Source of the DNA: Maricaulis sp036231565
GTDB taxonomy: Bacteria; Pseudomonadota; Alphaproteobacteria; Caulobacterales; Maricaulaceae
NCBI GenBank assembly: GCA_036231565.1
Contig: JAZAHA010000014.1
Coordinates: 37,585-101,584, forward strand
Length of the DNA: 64,000 bases
Reading direction: 5' to 3'
The position numbers and the translations under genes were made by a program. The notes beneath the pieces were generated by a model. It searched no databases. It worked only from the letters and a program-made list of their open reading frames with translations, and was not told the origin of the DNA. The first letter of the stretch is position 1. Every line of letters starts with the position of its first letter. Positions 28,225-36,302 of the stretch are shown piece by piece.

Positions 28225-28284
28225 GGCGAGCCTCCTCGCCGGGGCATGTAGGTCCGCGGCCGGGCTCACACCAGAGCACTCACG

Positions 28285-28309
28285 AAAAAGGGACCCGCAA
28301 CGGGGTCCC
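28285..28309 (-). terminator. Rho-independent terminator of the ferritin-like gene
   Basis: On the minus strand a stem GGGACCC/GGGTCCC with a six-base loop is followed by TTTTT. It lies about 55 bp after the stop of the di-iron protein gene and before the acetyltransferase gene. Confidence 0.8.
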
Positions 28310-28364
28310 CTCAGGCGCGCCACACCGGAAGCAGGCGAGTGCTTCCGGCAATACGGCGCCAAGT

Positions 28365-29453
28365 TTATTCGGCGGCTCCGGCGACCGCCTTCACATAGGC
28401 TGTGCGGACATCCTGGTGCTTGGTGTCCAGATCCTTGGCGATCGCTTCGTCCTGCTGGGCCAGCGTATCGAGATCCTGGTCGGCATAGTGCAACACACCC
28501 ATATCAGCATAGGCCTTCTGGATTTTCGGCCCCCACAGCCCGATATCCTTAACCACCGGAACGATGCGCTGGAACAGCATCGTCTTGAACAGTTTCTGGA
28601 TCTCCGACTGGGCCGCCCAGGCGACGCATTCCTCGACCGGCAGGCCGAGCGTCTCGTAGACCTCACGCGCCTCGAACCGGTCGCGCATGTGGTAGCAGGC
28701 CTCGACCAGGAATTCCTCGCGCTCGTCGCGCTCGGCCTGGGTGAGCTGCGGATAATAGTCGCGCAGGGAGAGACGGCCAAAGGCGACGTGACGGGCCTCG
28801 TCTTCCATCACATAGGCATTGACCATGCGTGCCAGCGGGTTCTGGGCGAGATCGCGGATCGTGCCGAAGGCGGCGAGTGCCAGCCCCTCGATCACGACCT
28901 GCATGGCCAGATAGGTAAAGTCCCAGCGGCTGTCGCGCAGCGCCTCATCGACGAGCTGGCGCAGCGGTTCGGTCATCGGATAGGCGACGCCGAATTTCTG
29001 CATCAGCTTCTTGTAGGCCTCGACATGACGCGCCTCGTCCATCACCTGGGTCGCAGCGTAGAATTTCGCGTCCAGGTCCGGCACCGACTCGACGATCTTC
29101 GCCGCGCAGATCAGCGCCGCCTGCTCGCCCTGCATGAACTGGGAGATGTTCCAGGCCTGGGCATGACGGCGGAACTCGATCTTCTCCTTCTTCGTCATCT
29201 TCTCCCACATCGGGGAGCCGTGCAGCGCAACGCCTTCATCGGGCAGCTGCATCGGATTTTCGAAGTCGAGCTCTTGCGTCCAGTCGATGCGGTTGACCGC
29301 ATCCCACTGCATGTCCTTGCCCTTCTGGTACAGGTGCATGAGCGTCGTGCGACCTTCATCGTATTCGAAGTCGAACGTGGCATCGAATTGCTGCGGAACC
29401 GACCAGTGCTTGTCGATTTCCGGCATCGGATACAGCTCGCGGAGCGTTCCCAT
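28365..29453 (-). CDS. Ferritin-like di-iron protein (R2/AurF-like oxygenase family)
   Basis: All-helical protein of 362 residues with the residues of a di-iron site: E in FMQGEQAALIC, ExxH in MDEARHVEAYKK, E in VVIEGLALAAFG and a second ExxH in EDEARHVAFGRL. This two-repeat ExxH layout is that of ferritin-like oxygenases and ribonucleotide-reductase-R2-like proteins. The substrate is unknown. It is monocistronic with its own terminator. Confidence 0.8.
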   Translation of the reverse strand: MGTLRELYPMPEIDKHWSVPQQFDATFDFEYDEGRTTLMHLYQKGKDMQWDAVNRIDWTQELDFENPMQLPDEGVALHGSPMWEKMTKKEKIEFRRHAQAWNISQFMQGEQAALICAAKIVESVPDLDAKFYAATQVMDEARHVEAYKKLMQKFGVAYPMTEPLRQLVDEALRDSRWDFTYLAMQVVIEGLALAAFGTIRDLAQNPLARMVNAYVMEDEARHVAFGRLSLRDYYPQLTQAERDEREEFLVEACYHMRDRFEAREVYETLGLPVEECVAWAAQSEIQKLFKTMLFQRIVPVVKDIGLWGPKIQKAYADMGVLHYADQDLDTLAQQDEAIAKDLDTKHQDVRTAYVKAVAGAAE

Positions 29454-29594
29454 GGCGCGTTACCTCCCCAGGTGCGACCAATCATTATCTTTAGTGAACA
29501 TTGTTCACATGCCCAACGTGATTCAAATCGCCGCACTTGGCAAGGGGGAAACAAAAATTGTGATGCCGCCGCCGCGGCCCGGCAATCGCCAAGC

Positions 29595-30419
29595 CTACAA
29601 CCGGCCGCCCGGGTGCGGCAGGGCATGCTCGGCCAGTTCCCGGGTGATGTAGGCGAAGGCATCGTCGACAGAGTCGGTACGGTAGATCAGCTCCAGATCC
29701 TTGGCGTCGATCGTGCCGAACTCGACCATGGTCTCGAGATTCATCACCTTGTCCCAGTATTCGGTACCGAACAGCACGACCGGCACTCGCTTCTTGATCT
29801 TGCGGGTCTGCAGGAGGGTCAGCGTCTCGAACAACTCGTCCATCGTACCGAAACCGCCGGGCATCAGCACCAGCGCCTTGGCGAGATAGAGAAACCAGAA
29901 TTTGCGCGTGAAGAAGTAATGGAACTCGAAGCTGAGCGCATGCGTGACCCAGGGATTATTGCCCTGTTCGAAGGGCAGCGAGATGCCCAGGCCGATATTG
30001 TCGCCATGCGCTTCGGATGCCCCGCGATTGGCGGCCTCCATGATTCCCGGCCCGCCCCCCGTGCAGATCACAAAGCGCCGGCCCGACTTGTCGCGCAGGC
30101 TCTTCGACCATTGCGTCAGGCGGGCCGCGAGCTCGCGGGTGGATTCATAGTAGCCGGAGAGTTTGAGCTTGTTCAGTGCCGGCGTCTCGTCGTCGCCCGC
30201 CTTGCGCAGAGCATCGAGTTCGGCCTCGGCCTCTTCACGAGACCGGATCCGGGCCGAACCGAAGAACAGGATCGTGTCCTGTACATTGTATTCGGCGAAA
30301 CGGGCCTTGGGCTCGAGGTATTCGGCGAGGATCCTCACCGGGCGCCCTTCGGGCGCATTGATGAAATCCTCGTCCTTGTAGGCCTTGACGGGGTATTGTT
30401 GGGATTTTCCGGAACTCAT
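29595..30419 (-). CDS. LOG-family protein (TIGR00730-like nucleotide hydrolase)
   Basis: Cytoplasmic protein of 274 residues with the LOG/lysine-decarboxylase-like signature: CTGGGPGIMEAANRGA and the phosphate-binding VLMPGGFGTMDELFE. Family members release the base from nucleoside 5'-monophosphates (cytokinin-activating phosphoribohydrolase in plants). The bacterial role is poorly defined and the old lysine-decarboxylase name is wrong. The ATG at 30419 has AAGGA at good distance; a GTG two codons upstream is too close to it. Confidence 0.88.
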   Translation of the reverse strand: MSSGKSQQYPVKAYKDEDFINAPEGRPVRILAEYLEPKARFAEYNVQDTILFFGSARIRSREEAEAELDALRKAGDDETPALNKLKLSGYYESTRELAARLTQWSKSLRDKSGRRFVICTGGGPGIMEAANRGASEAHGDNIGLGISLPFEQGNNPWVTHALSFEFHYFFTRKFWFLYLAKALVLMPGGFGTMDELFETLTLLQTRKIKKRVPVVLFGTEYWDKVMNLETMVEFGTIDAKDLELIYRTDSVDDAFAYITRELAEHALPHPGGRL

Positions 30420-30501
30420 GTGCACGTCCTTGAAAACAAAGGCGGCGGTTCATCATGCGCCCGCCCCGCAGCGGATGCAATCGGCAAATCGCCGGCGTTG
30501 A

Positions 30502-31776
30502 TCAGGCGCCTGGAAGGAGCTGCTGCAGGGCCAGCCCGGCAGCACCGCCCAGCACACCGAGGCCGGTGACAACCGCGAGCGGCATGCCGTATCCGCGGCC
30601 GCCAGCCACCAGCGCGAGCACCGCCTTGGCGACCATGTTGACCGCAACGGCGAGCAGAACGGCGGCCGCGGCGGTGCCCGCTGCAACCTCGCCACCGGCC
30701 AGCCGCGCCGTCGACAGGGTGATGGCATCGACATCCACCAGTCCCGACACCGCGGCGACGAGGAAAAGCGTTCCCGCCCCCAGCCAGTCCAGCAGCAGGC
30801 GGGAGGCCAGGGTCACGACGCCCAGCAAGGCACCGAAACGGAGAACACCTGCCAGGTCGAGCGGGTTGTCCAAGGTCAGTCCCGGCGTTTTTCCACCAGA
30901 CTGGTTGCGCCGCATCAGCAGCCACGCCGCCGCGAGGAAAATCACCACGACGGGCGCCATGGCGAGGCCGAGCGGCCGGGCCAGCTGAGGTGCCAGCGCT
31001 CCGCCGATGATCGCCACGCGGCCGGCCGAGAGCGCACCGGCAATAATCGCCCCGGCCGCCAAGCGGCTGGCATTGTCCGGTGTCTTGACTGCGAAACGGG
31101 CGAAGGAAAGCGTGGTGGCAGTCGACGATGCCAGGCCGCCTGCAGCGCCGGCAAAAACGATCCCTCGCGATGGACCGGCAATACGGATCGCAGCATAGCC
31201 GGTACAGGAAATCAGCGCGATCATGACGGTCAGGAGCCAGAGCTCGAACGGGTTCAGCGCGTCCCAGGGGTCGATCGTGCGGTTGGGCAGAAGCGGCAGG
31301 GCGATCAATGTCATCGCGAGCAGCACCAGCGCCGCCCGCAATTCCAGCCAGGTGAGCTTTTCCAGGAAGGCATGAGCGCTGCGCCGGGCAGCCAGCACGA
31401 TCGCCACAGCCACCGCCCCTGCTCCGGCGATTTCCATGTCGCCGGATACGGCAATGGCACCGAGCACGAAGACCGCCAGCGCTGCCGTCACTCCGGCGAG
31501 GCTGAAATCCTCCACAATCTCGACCTCGCGCAGCCGCACAACGATCACCGCCCCGCCGAACAGGGACAGCAGCACGGCAGGCAGTACAGGACCAGACAGC
31601 GCAAGCAGATGTCCCGCCAGCCCGCCGAGCAGGCCGGCCAGACCGAATGTGCGTACACCGGCACGGCGGATACCGTCATCGCGATGCTCGCGCTCCTGCC
31701 AGCCGCGCACAACACCGACGAGAATACCGATGGCAAGGGCGGCGGTAAGCCGCTGGACGGTTTCAATCAGTTCCAT
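30502..31776 (-). CDS. MgtC/SapB-DUF4010 membrane protein
   Basis: Polytopic inner-membrane protein of 424 residues with about 11-12 helices. The N-terminal part has the MgtC/SapB-like pattern (LTAALAIGILVGVVRGWQER, FGLAGLLGGLAGHLLAL). The C-terminal half matches DUF4010 (FAGAAGGLASSTATTLSFAR, FLVAAVSGLVDVDAITLSTA). Function is unknown; MgtC-type domains are tied to magnesium and ATPase regulation. The same-strand gene upstream is a transporter 51 bp away, so they may be co-transcribed. Confidence 0.82.
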   Translation of the reverse strand: MELIETVQRLTAALAIGILVGVVRGWQEREHRDDGIRRAGVRTFGLAGLLGGLAGHLLALSGPVLPAVLLSLFGGAVIVVRLREVEIVEDFSLAGVTAALAVFVLGAIAVSGDMEIAGAGAVAVAIVLAARRSAHAFLEKLTWLELRAALVLLAMTLIALPLLPNRTIDPWDALNPFELWLLTVMIALISCTGYAAIRIAGPSRGIVFAGAAGGLASSTATTLSFARFAVKTPDNASRLAAGAIIAGALSAGRVAIIGGALAPQLARPLGLAMAPVVVIFLAAAWLLMRRNQSGGKTPGLTLDNPLDLAGVLRFGALLGVVTLASRLLLDWLGAGTLFLVAAVSGLVDVDAITLSTARLAGGEVAAGTAAAAVLLAVAVNMVAKAVLALVAGGRGYGMPLAVVTGLGVLGGAAGLALQQLLPGA

Positions 31777-31827
31777 CGCGCGATTTTCACCGGATCACGT
31801 TGCAAGACAAGCGTTTCGCGGAGCTCC

Positions 31828-33597
31828 TCAGAGTGGCCAGAAAGTCAGCACGGCAGGAACCCCCACGGCAATGATCAGGATTTCCAGCGGCAGGCCCATG
31901 CGCCAGTAATCGCCGAACCGGTATCCGCCCGGCCCCATGATGATCGTGTTATTCTTGTGCCCGATGGGCGTCAGGAAGGCACAGGAAGCGGCCACGGCCA
32001 CCCCCATCAGGAAGGCGTCCGGATTGACCTCCAGCGACCGCGCAATGTTCAGCCCGACCGGGGCGGCGATCAGGGCGGTGGCAACATTGTTGAGGAAATC
32101 CGACAGCGTCATCGTCACCATCATCAGGATCGCAAGGATGGCCCAGACCGGAAGCGTTCCCGTCAGCGAAAGAATACCCTGCGCAATCAGCTGGGTACCG
32201 CCGGTTTCCTCCAGCGCCAGACCGAGCGGGATCAGCGAGCCCAGCAGCACCAGGACCGGCCATTCCACCGCTTCATAGACTTCGCTGGGCCCGACGATAT
32301 TCAACAGGGCATAGAGGATCACCACGGCAGCCAGCGCGACGACCAGTGGCACGAACCCCATCACCGCAGCCGCGACCGCCGCGACGAAAATGCCGATCGT
32401 CATCAGCGCCTTGGAACGCTGGACAACGCTGTGGCGCCGCTCCGCCAGCGGCAGCACACCCAGCCATTCGGCGGCGTCATTCACCCGGCTTTCCGGCCCG
32501 AGCAGCAGGACGAGATCGCCGGCCCGGATCGGCAGCTTGCGGACCCGCTGGCGAAAACGGCGGCCCTGGCGGGAAATCCCGAGCAGGGTCACGCCGCGGC
32601 GGTAGAGCAGCCGCAGGTCTGTCGCGGTCCGCCCGACCACCCGGGCATCATGGGGCACGATAGCCTCGATCAGCGCCAGCGACTTGCCTGTCAGGCCTTC
32701 ATGCGCGTCCGCGCCTGGCGGGTTGAGTTCGGCCGCCCCGATGAAGGCCTCGATCGAGGCCGGATCGCCTTCCAGAACCAGATGATCGCTCTTGCGGATT
32801 TCCTCTCCCGCGGCAAACCCGCCCAGGCGCTTGCCGCGCCGCACCAGGCCGAGAATGGTGACATCATGGCTGTCGGCGAGCGGATAGAGGTCGGCCGGGG
32901 TCTGGCCAATGGATTTCGAATCCGCCTTTACCCCGGCCTCGGCGACAAAGACATTGCCCGCCCCCTCCCCGGCCATGGTGCGGGCGTCACCCTTGGGAAT
33001 GAGGCGCCAGCCCACCAAGGTGACGAAGCCGATGCCGACCACGGCGCAGATCAGGCCGACGGGCGAAAAATCGAACATCGAGAACGGCTCGCCCAGCGCC
33101 CGGTCGCGAAACTGTGCCACAACAATGTTCGGCGGTGTCCCGATCAGCGTGATCATCCCACCCAGAATGGTCGCGAAGGAAAGCGGCATGAGGCTCTGGG
33201 CGACCGAGCGCTTGGCCTTGCGTGCGGCCTCCATGTCCAGCGACATCAGCATGACCAGCGCGGCGACATTGTTGATGATGGCCGACAGCGCTGCGCCAAC
33301 GACCGAGATCAGACCGACATGGGATGGCAGGGAGCGGGTCGAGGACAGCACGAAGCGCGCGACAAGCTCGACCGCCCCCGCATTGGTCATCGCCCGCGAT
33401 ACGATCAGCACCAGCGCGATAATGATCACCGCCTCGTGTCCGAAGCCGGCGAAGGCATCCTGTACCGGCACCACCCCGCCGATCACCGCAATGACGAGTC
33501 CCGCAAACGCGACAAGATCATAGCGCACCCGCCCCCAGACCAGCATCGCGAAGACAATGCCCAGCAGGACAAACAGGAAGATCTGGTCGTAGCTCAT
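31828..33597 (-). CDS. SLC13/DASS-family permease with two RCK_C domains
   Basis: Inner-membrane transporter of 589 residues. Membrane helices come in two halves (to about residue 200, and from about 395 to the end). They flank two cytoplasmic TrkA-C/RCK_C domains, seen as VTILGLVRRGKRLGGFAAGE and VTLLGISRQGRRFRQRV, followed by KSDHLVLEGD and AGDLVLLLGP. Transport motifs are LIGTPPNIVVAQFR and the C-terminal FLTPIGHKNNTIIMGPGGY. The substrate (sulfate, dicarboxylate or other anion) is not determined. The RCK domains imply nucleotide or ligand gating. Confidence 0.88.
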   Translation of the reverse strand: MSYDQIFLFVLLGIVFAMLVWGRVRYDLVAFAGLVIAVIGGVVPVQDAFAGFGHEAVIIIALVLIVSRAMTNAGAVELVARFVLSSTRSLPSHVGLISVVGAALSAIINNVAALVMLMSLDMEAARKAKRSVAQSLMPLSFATILGGMITLIGTPPNIVVAQFRDRALGEPFSMFDFSPVGLICAVVGIGFVTLVGWRLIPKGDARTMAGEGAGNVFVAEAGVKADSKSIGQTPADLYPLADSHDVTILGLVRRGKRLGGFAAGEEIRKSDHLVLEGDPASIEAFIGAAELNPPGADAHEGLTGKSLALIEAIVPHDARVVGRTATDLRLLYRRGVTLLGISRQGRRFRQRVRKLPIRAGDLVLLLGPESRVNDAAEWLGVLPLAERRHSVVQRSKALMTIGIFVAAVAAAVMGFVPLVVALAAVVILYALLNIVGPSEVYEAVEWPVLVLLGSLIPLGLALEETGGTQLIAQGILSLTGTLPVWAILAILMMVTMTLSDFLNNVATALIAAPVGLNIARSLEVNPDAFLMGVAVAASCAFLTPIGHKNNTIIMGPGGYRFGDYWRMGLPLEILIIAVGVPAVLTFWPL

Positions 33598-33746
33598 GCG
33601 TCGGCAATCTCCGGCAGCAACAGGTCGTACCAGACCTAACGCGACTCAGAGCGAAAGGGAGCAGGCTTTTGTGTGCATTCTCTTGATTCTTCCGGCGTCG
33701 GGCCTGAAGCCTTTTTATCACCACACCCGGGGAGGAAGGCAGCGTC

Positions 33747-34850
33747 TCACACCCGCGAGATGCGGCCGCCGGAGACGGGGTGACGGGCGCCGGTGGTTGA
33801 GGGGAGGCTGGTGGGCAGGCCGCGTTCGACGCGGACCGCCAGCCAGGCGAAAGCCTCAGCTTCCAGGAGATCGCCGCGCCAGCCGACGGCCTCGACCGGT
33901 TCGGCCGCAACGCCCAGATGTTCGCCCAGCATCCGCATCAGGGTCGGGTTCAGCCGGCCGCCGCCGGTGACCAGAAGACGGTCCGGCCGGCCCAGCCGGC
34001 CGATGGAATCAGCGACACTGCGGGCCGTGAAGGCCGTCAGCGTGGCAGCGCCGTCGGGCGCGGAGAGATTGCGGACGGGTTCGAGGGTGAAGTCCCAGCG
34101 GTCGAGCGATTTGGGTGGCGCGAGGGCGAGGAAGGGATGCTGCAGCAGATCGTCCAGCGTGGCATCATGCACCCGTCCGGACGCGGCCAGCGCCCCGTCA
34201 CGGTCGAACGCCTCACCGGTATGGCGGGCACACCAGGCGTCGATCAGCCCGTTGGCCGGCCCCGTATCGAAAGCGACCGGATCGCGGTCCGATGCCATCC
34301 AGGTCACATTCGCGACACCGCCCAGATTGAGGACGGCAACTGCCCCGTCCAGCCCGGCATGATCGGCCAGAGCGCGGTGATAGAGCGGCGCCAGGGGCGC
34401 GCCCTGCCCGCCGGCCAGCATGTCGGCGGTACGGAAGTCATGGACGACATCGACGCCGAGCCGGCTGGCCAGTTTGCCTCCGTCGCCAATCTGCAGCGTC
34501 TGCCCGCTGCTGCCGGCCCCCGGCGCCCGGTGCAGCACGGTCTGGCCGTGAAATCCCACCAGGTCGACCGCGTCCATATCCAGGCCGGCCGCGGCGGCTA
34601 CGCGCTCGACGGCTTCGGCGTGGCGGTCGGTCAGCACGGCCTCGGCGCGGCGGAAGTCCGGCGCCGGGCCGGTGAACTGCCAGTCCAGCGCAGCATCCAC
34701 GGCAGCCTGCAGGATCGCCCGGTCCTCGCGGGTATAGGGCACGGTCTCACCGGGTCCGAAGGACGCGATGCGCACACCATCGGTCTCGATCAGGGCGGCA
34801 TCGATACCGTCCAGCGAGGTGCCGCTCATCAGTCCGATCACGCGTTTCAT
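33747..34850 (-). CDS. anmK: Anhydro-N-acetylmuramic acid kinase
   Basis: Murein-recycling kinase of 367 residues that opens and phosphorylates 1,6-anhydro-MurNAc to MurNAc-6-phosphate. Motifs are IGLMSGTSLDGIDAALIE at the start, VGFHGQTVLHRAPG, VLNLGGVANVTW, FDTGPANGLIDAW and LLVTGGGRLNPTLMRML. It is divergent from tyrS, an arrangement seen in other alphaproteobacteria. Confidence 0.96.
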   Translation of the reverse strand: MKRVIGLMSGTSLDGIDAALIETDGVRIASFGPGETVPYTREDRAILQAAVDAALDWQFTGPAPDFRRAEAVLTDRHAEAVERVAAAAGLDMDAVDLVGFHGQTVLHRAPGAGSSGQTLQIGDGGKLASRLGVDVVHDFRTADMLAGGQGAPLAPLYHRALADHAGLDGAVAVLNLGGVANVTWMASDRDPVAFDTGPANGLIDAWCARHTGEAFDRDGALAASGRVHDATLDDLLQHPFLALAPPKSLDRWDFTLEPVRNLSAPDGAATLTAFTARSVADSIGRLGRPDRLLVTGGGRLNPTLMRMLGEHLGVAAEPVEAVGWRGDLLEAEAFAWLAVRVERGLPTSLPSTTGARHPVSGGRISRV

Positions 34851-34912
34851 GTGCGGCCCCTCTTTTCTCGGCGCAAAGCTCGACCTAGAAGCGCTCTATC
34901 AGGAGAGCGATC

Positions 34913-36157
34913 ATGAGCGATTACAAGTCCGAACTCGTGCGCGTGCTCGTCGAGCGCGGCTATCATTTCCAGTCCACCGACCTTGAAGGCCTCGACAGGG
35001 CGGCCAGCGAAGGTGTGATGACGGGCTATATCGGATTCGACGCCACGGCGTCCTCGCTGCATGTCGGCTCGCTGGTGCAGATCATGATGCTACGCCGCAT
35101 GCAGCAGGCCGGGCACAAGCCGATCATCCTGATGGGCGGCGCGACGACCAAGATCGGCGATCCGACGGGCAAGGACAAGGTCCGCGCCATGCTGGACGAC
35201 GAACAGATCGCGGCCAACAAGGCGAGCATCCTCCAGCCCTTCTCGCGGCTTATGTCGATCGGCGACGGTCCGACGGATGCCATTGTCGTCGACAATAATG
35301 AGTGGTTCTCCGAGTTCGGCTATCTGGAATTCCTGCGCCGCTTCGGCACGCATTTCACCATCAACCGCATGCTCACCTTCGAGTCGGTGAAACAGCGCCT
35401 GTCGCGCGAAGAGCCGATGACCTTCCTGGAATTCAATTACATGCTCTTGCAGGCCGTCGACTTCCTGGAACTCAACCGGCGCACCGGCTGCACGCTGCAG
35501 CTGGGCGGCGGCGATCAGTGGGGCAATATCGTCAACGGCGTGGAATTGTGCCGCCGGGTCGACCAGAAGGAAGTCTACGGCTTCACCACGCCACTGGTGA
35601 CGACGGCGTCGGGCGCCAAGATGGGCAAGACGATGGATGGCGCGGTCTGGCTGAATGCCGACATGCGCAGCCCGTACGAATACTGGCAGTTCTGGCGCAA
35701 TACCGAGGACGCCGATGTCGGCCGTTTCCTGCGCCTGTTCACCGATCTGCCGCTGGACGAGATTGCCCGGCTGGAAGCACTGGAGGGCGCCGAAATCAAC
35801 GATGCCAAGGTGCGCCTGGCCAATGAGGCGACCACGCTGCTGCACGGTGCCGATGCCGCCCGCGAGGCCGAGGCAACCGCGAAACAGACCTTTGCCGGTG
35901 GTGGTGCGGGCGACGCGCTGCCCACCGTCACCTTCGACATGTCGGACGAGACCGTGACGCTGGTCGGCCTGTTCGTCGACGCCGGCCTGGCCGGTTCGAA
36001 CGGCGAGGTGCGCCGTCACATGAAGGCCGGTGCCGCCAAGGTCAACGATGCGCCGCTGACCGATCCCTTCGCCCGTCCAACGGCGGATCTGGTCGTCGAC
36101 GGCGCGATCAAGCTGTCGATCGGCAAGAAGCGCCACGCCCTGGCCAAGCCGGCGTAG
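34913..36157 (+). CDS. tyrS: Tyrosyl-tRNA synthetase
   Basis: Class I aminoacyl-tRNA synthetase of 414 residues charging tRNA-Tyr. The HIGH-type motif appears as TASSLHVGSLVQIM, the tyrosine pocket as LGGGDQWGNIVNGVE, and the KMSKS-type loop as GAKMGKTMDGAVWLN. The C-terminal S4-like RNA-binding domain includes GEVRRHMKAGAAKVND. The ATG at 34913 follows AGGAGA. There is no visible T-box, as expected for this group. Confidence 0.97.
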   Translation: MSDYKSELVRVLVERGYHFQSTDLEGLDRAASEGVMTGYIGFDATASSLHVGSLVQIMMLRRMQQAGHKPIILMGGATTKIGDPTGKDKVRAMLDDEQIAANKASILQPFSRLMSIGDGPTDAIVVDNNEWFSEFGYLEFLRRFGTHFTINRMLTFESVKQRLSREEPMTFLEFNYMLLQAVDFLELNRRTGCTLQLGGGDQWGNIVNGVELCRRVDQKEVYGFTTPLVTTASGAKMGKTMDGAVWLNADMRSPYEYWQFWRNTEDADVGRFLRLFTDLPLDEIARLEALEGAEINDAKVRLANEATTLLHGADAAREAEATAKQTFAGGGAGDALPTVTFDMSDETVTLVGLFVDAGLAGSNGEVRRHMKAGAAKVNDAPLTDPFARPTADLVVDGAIKLSIGKKRHALAKPA

Positions 36158-36174
36158 GAGGCGGGGTCGTACAT

Positions 36175-36300
36175 ACCCTTCTTCCGCGGGGAGAAGGTGC
36201 CCGAAGGGCGGATGAGAGGACATCCCGACGCCGGCGCGTGATCGCCATACGCGGTGTTTCCCCTCTCCCTCGATCTCTCTCCCGAGGTAGAGGGAGGTGG
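36175..36300. repeat. Intergenic palindromic repeats after tyrS
   Basis: The 145-bp gap between the convergent tyrS and the AsmA-like gene contains two elements. The first (about 36175-36219) is a CTTCTTCC/GGGGAGAAG hairpin followed by GCCCGAAGGGCGGATGAG, the same hairpin-plus-purine-tail layout as the element at 6242. The second is a CTCCCTC/GAGGGAG inverted repeat at 36265-36296. These probably serve as bidirectional transcript ends. Confidence 0.6.
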
Positions 36301-36302
36301 AG

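Noticed and set aside
28125..30569. 814-codon plus-strand frame
   Set aside because: Runs antisense across the ferritin-like and LOG genes and a terminator; a shadow frame.
31372..33639. 755-codon plus-strand frame opposite the transporter genes
   Set aside because: Composition is Gln/Arg/His-rich without structure; the minus strand encodes clear SLC13 and DUF4010 proteins.
33600..33746. Possible terminator (GGCCTGAAGCCTTTTT near 33703-33718)
   Set aside because: The stem is only three or four base pairs and no plus-strand gene precedes it.
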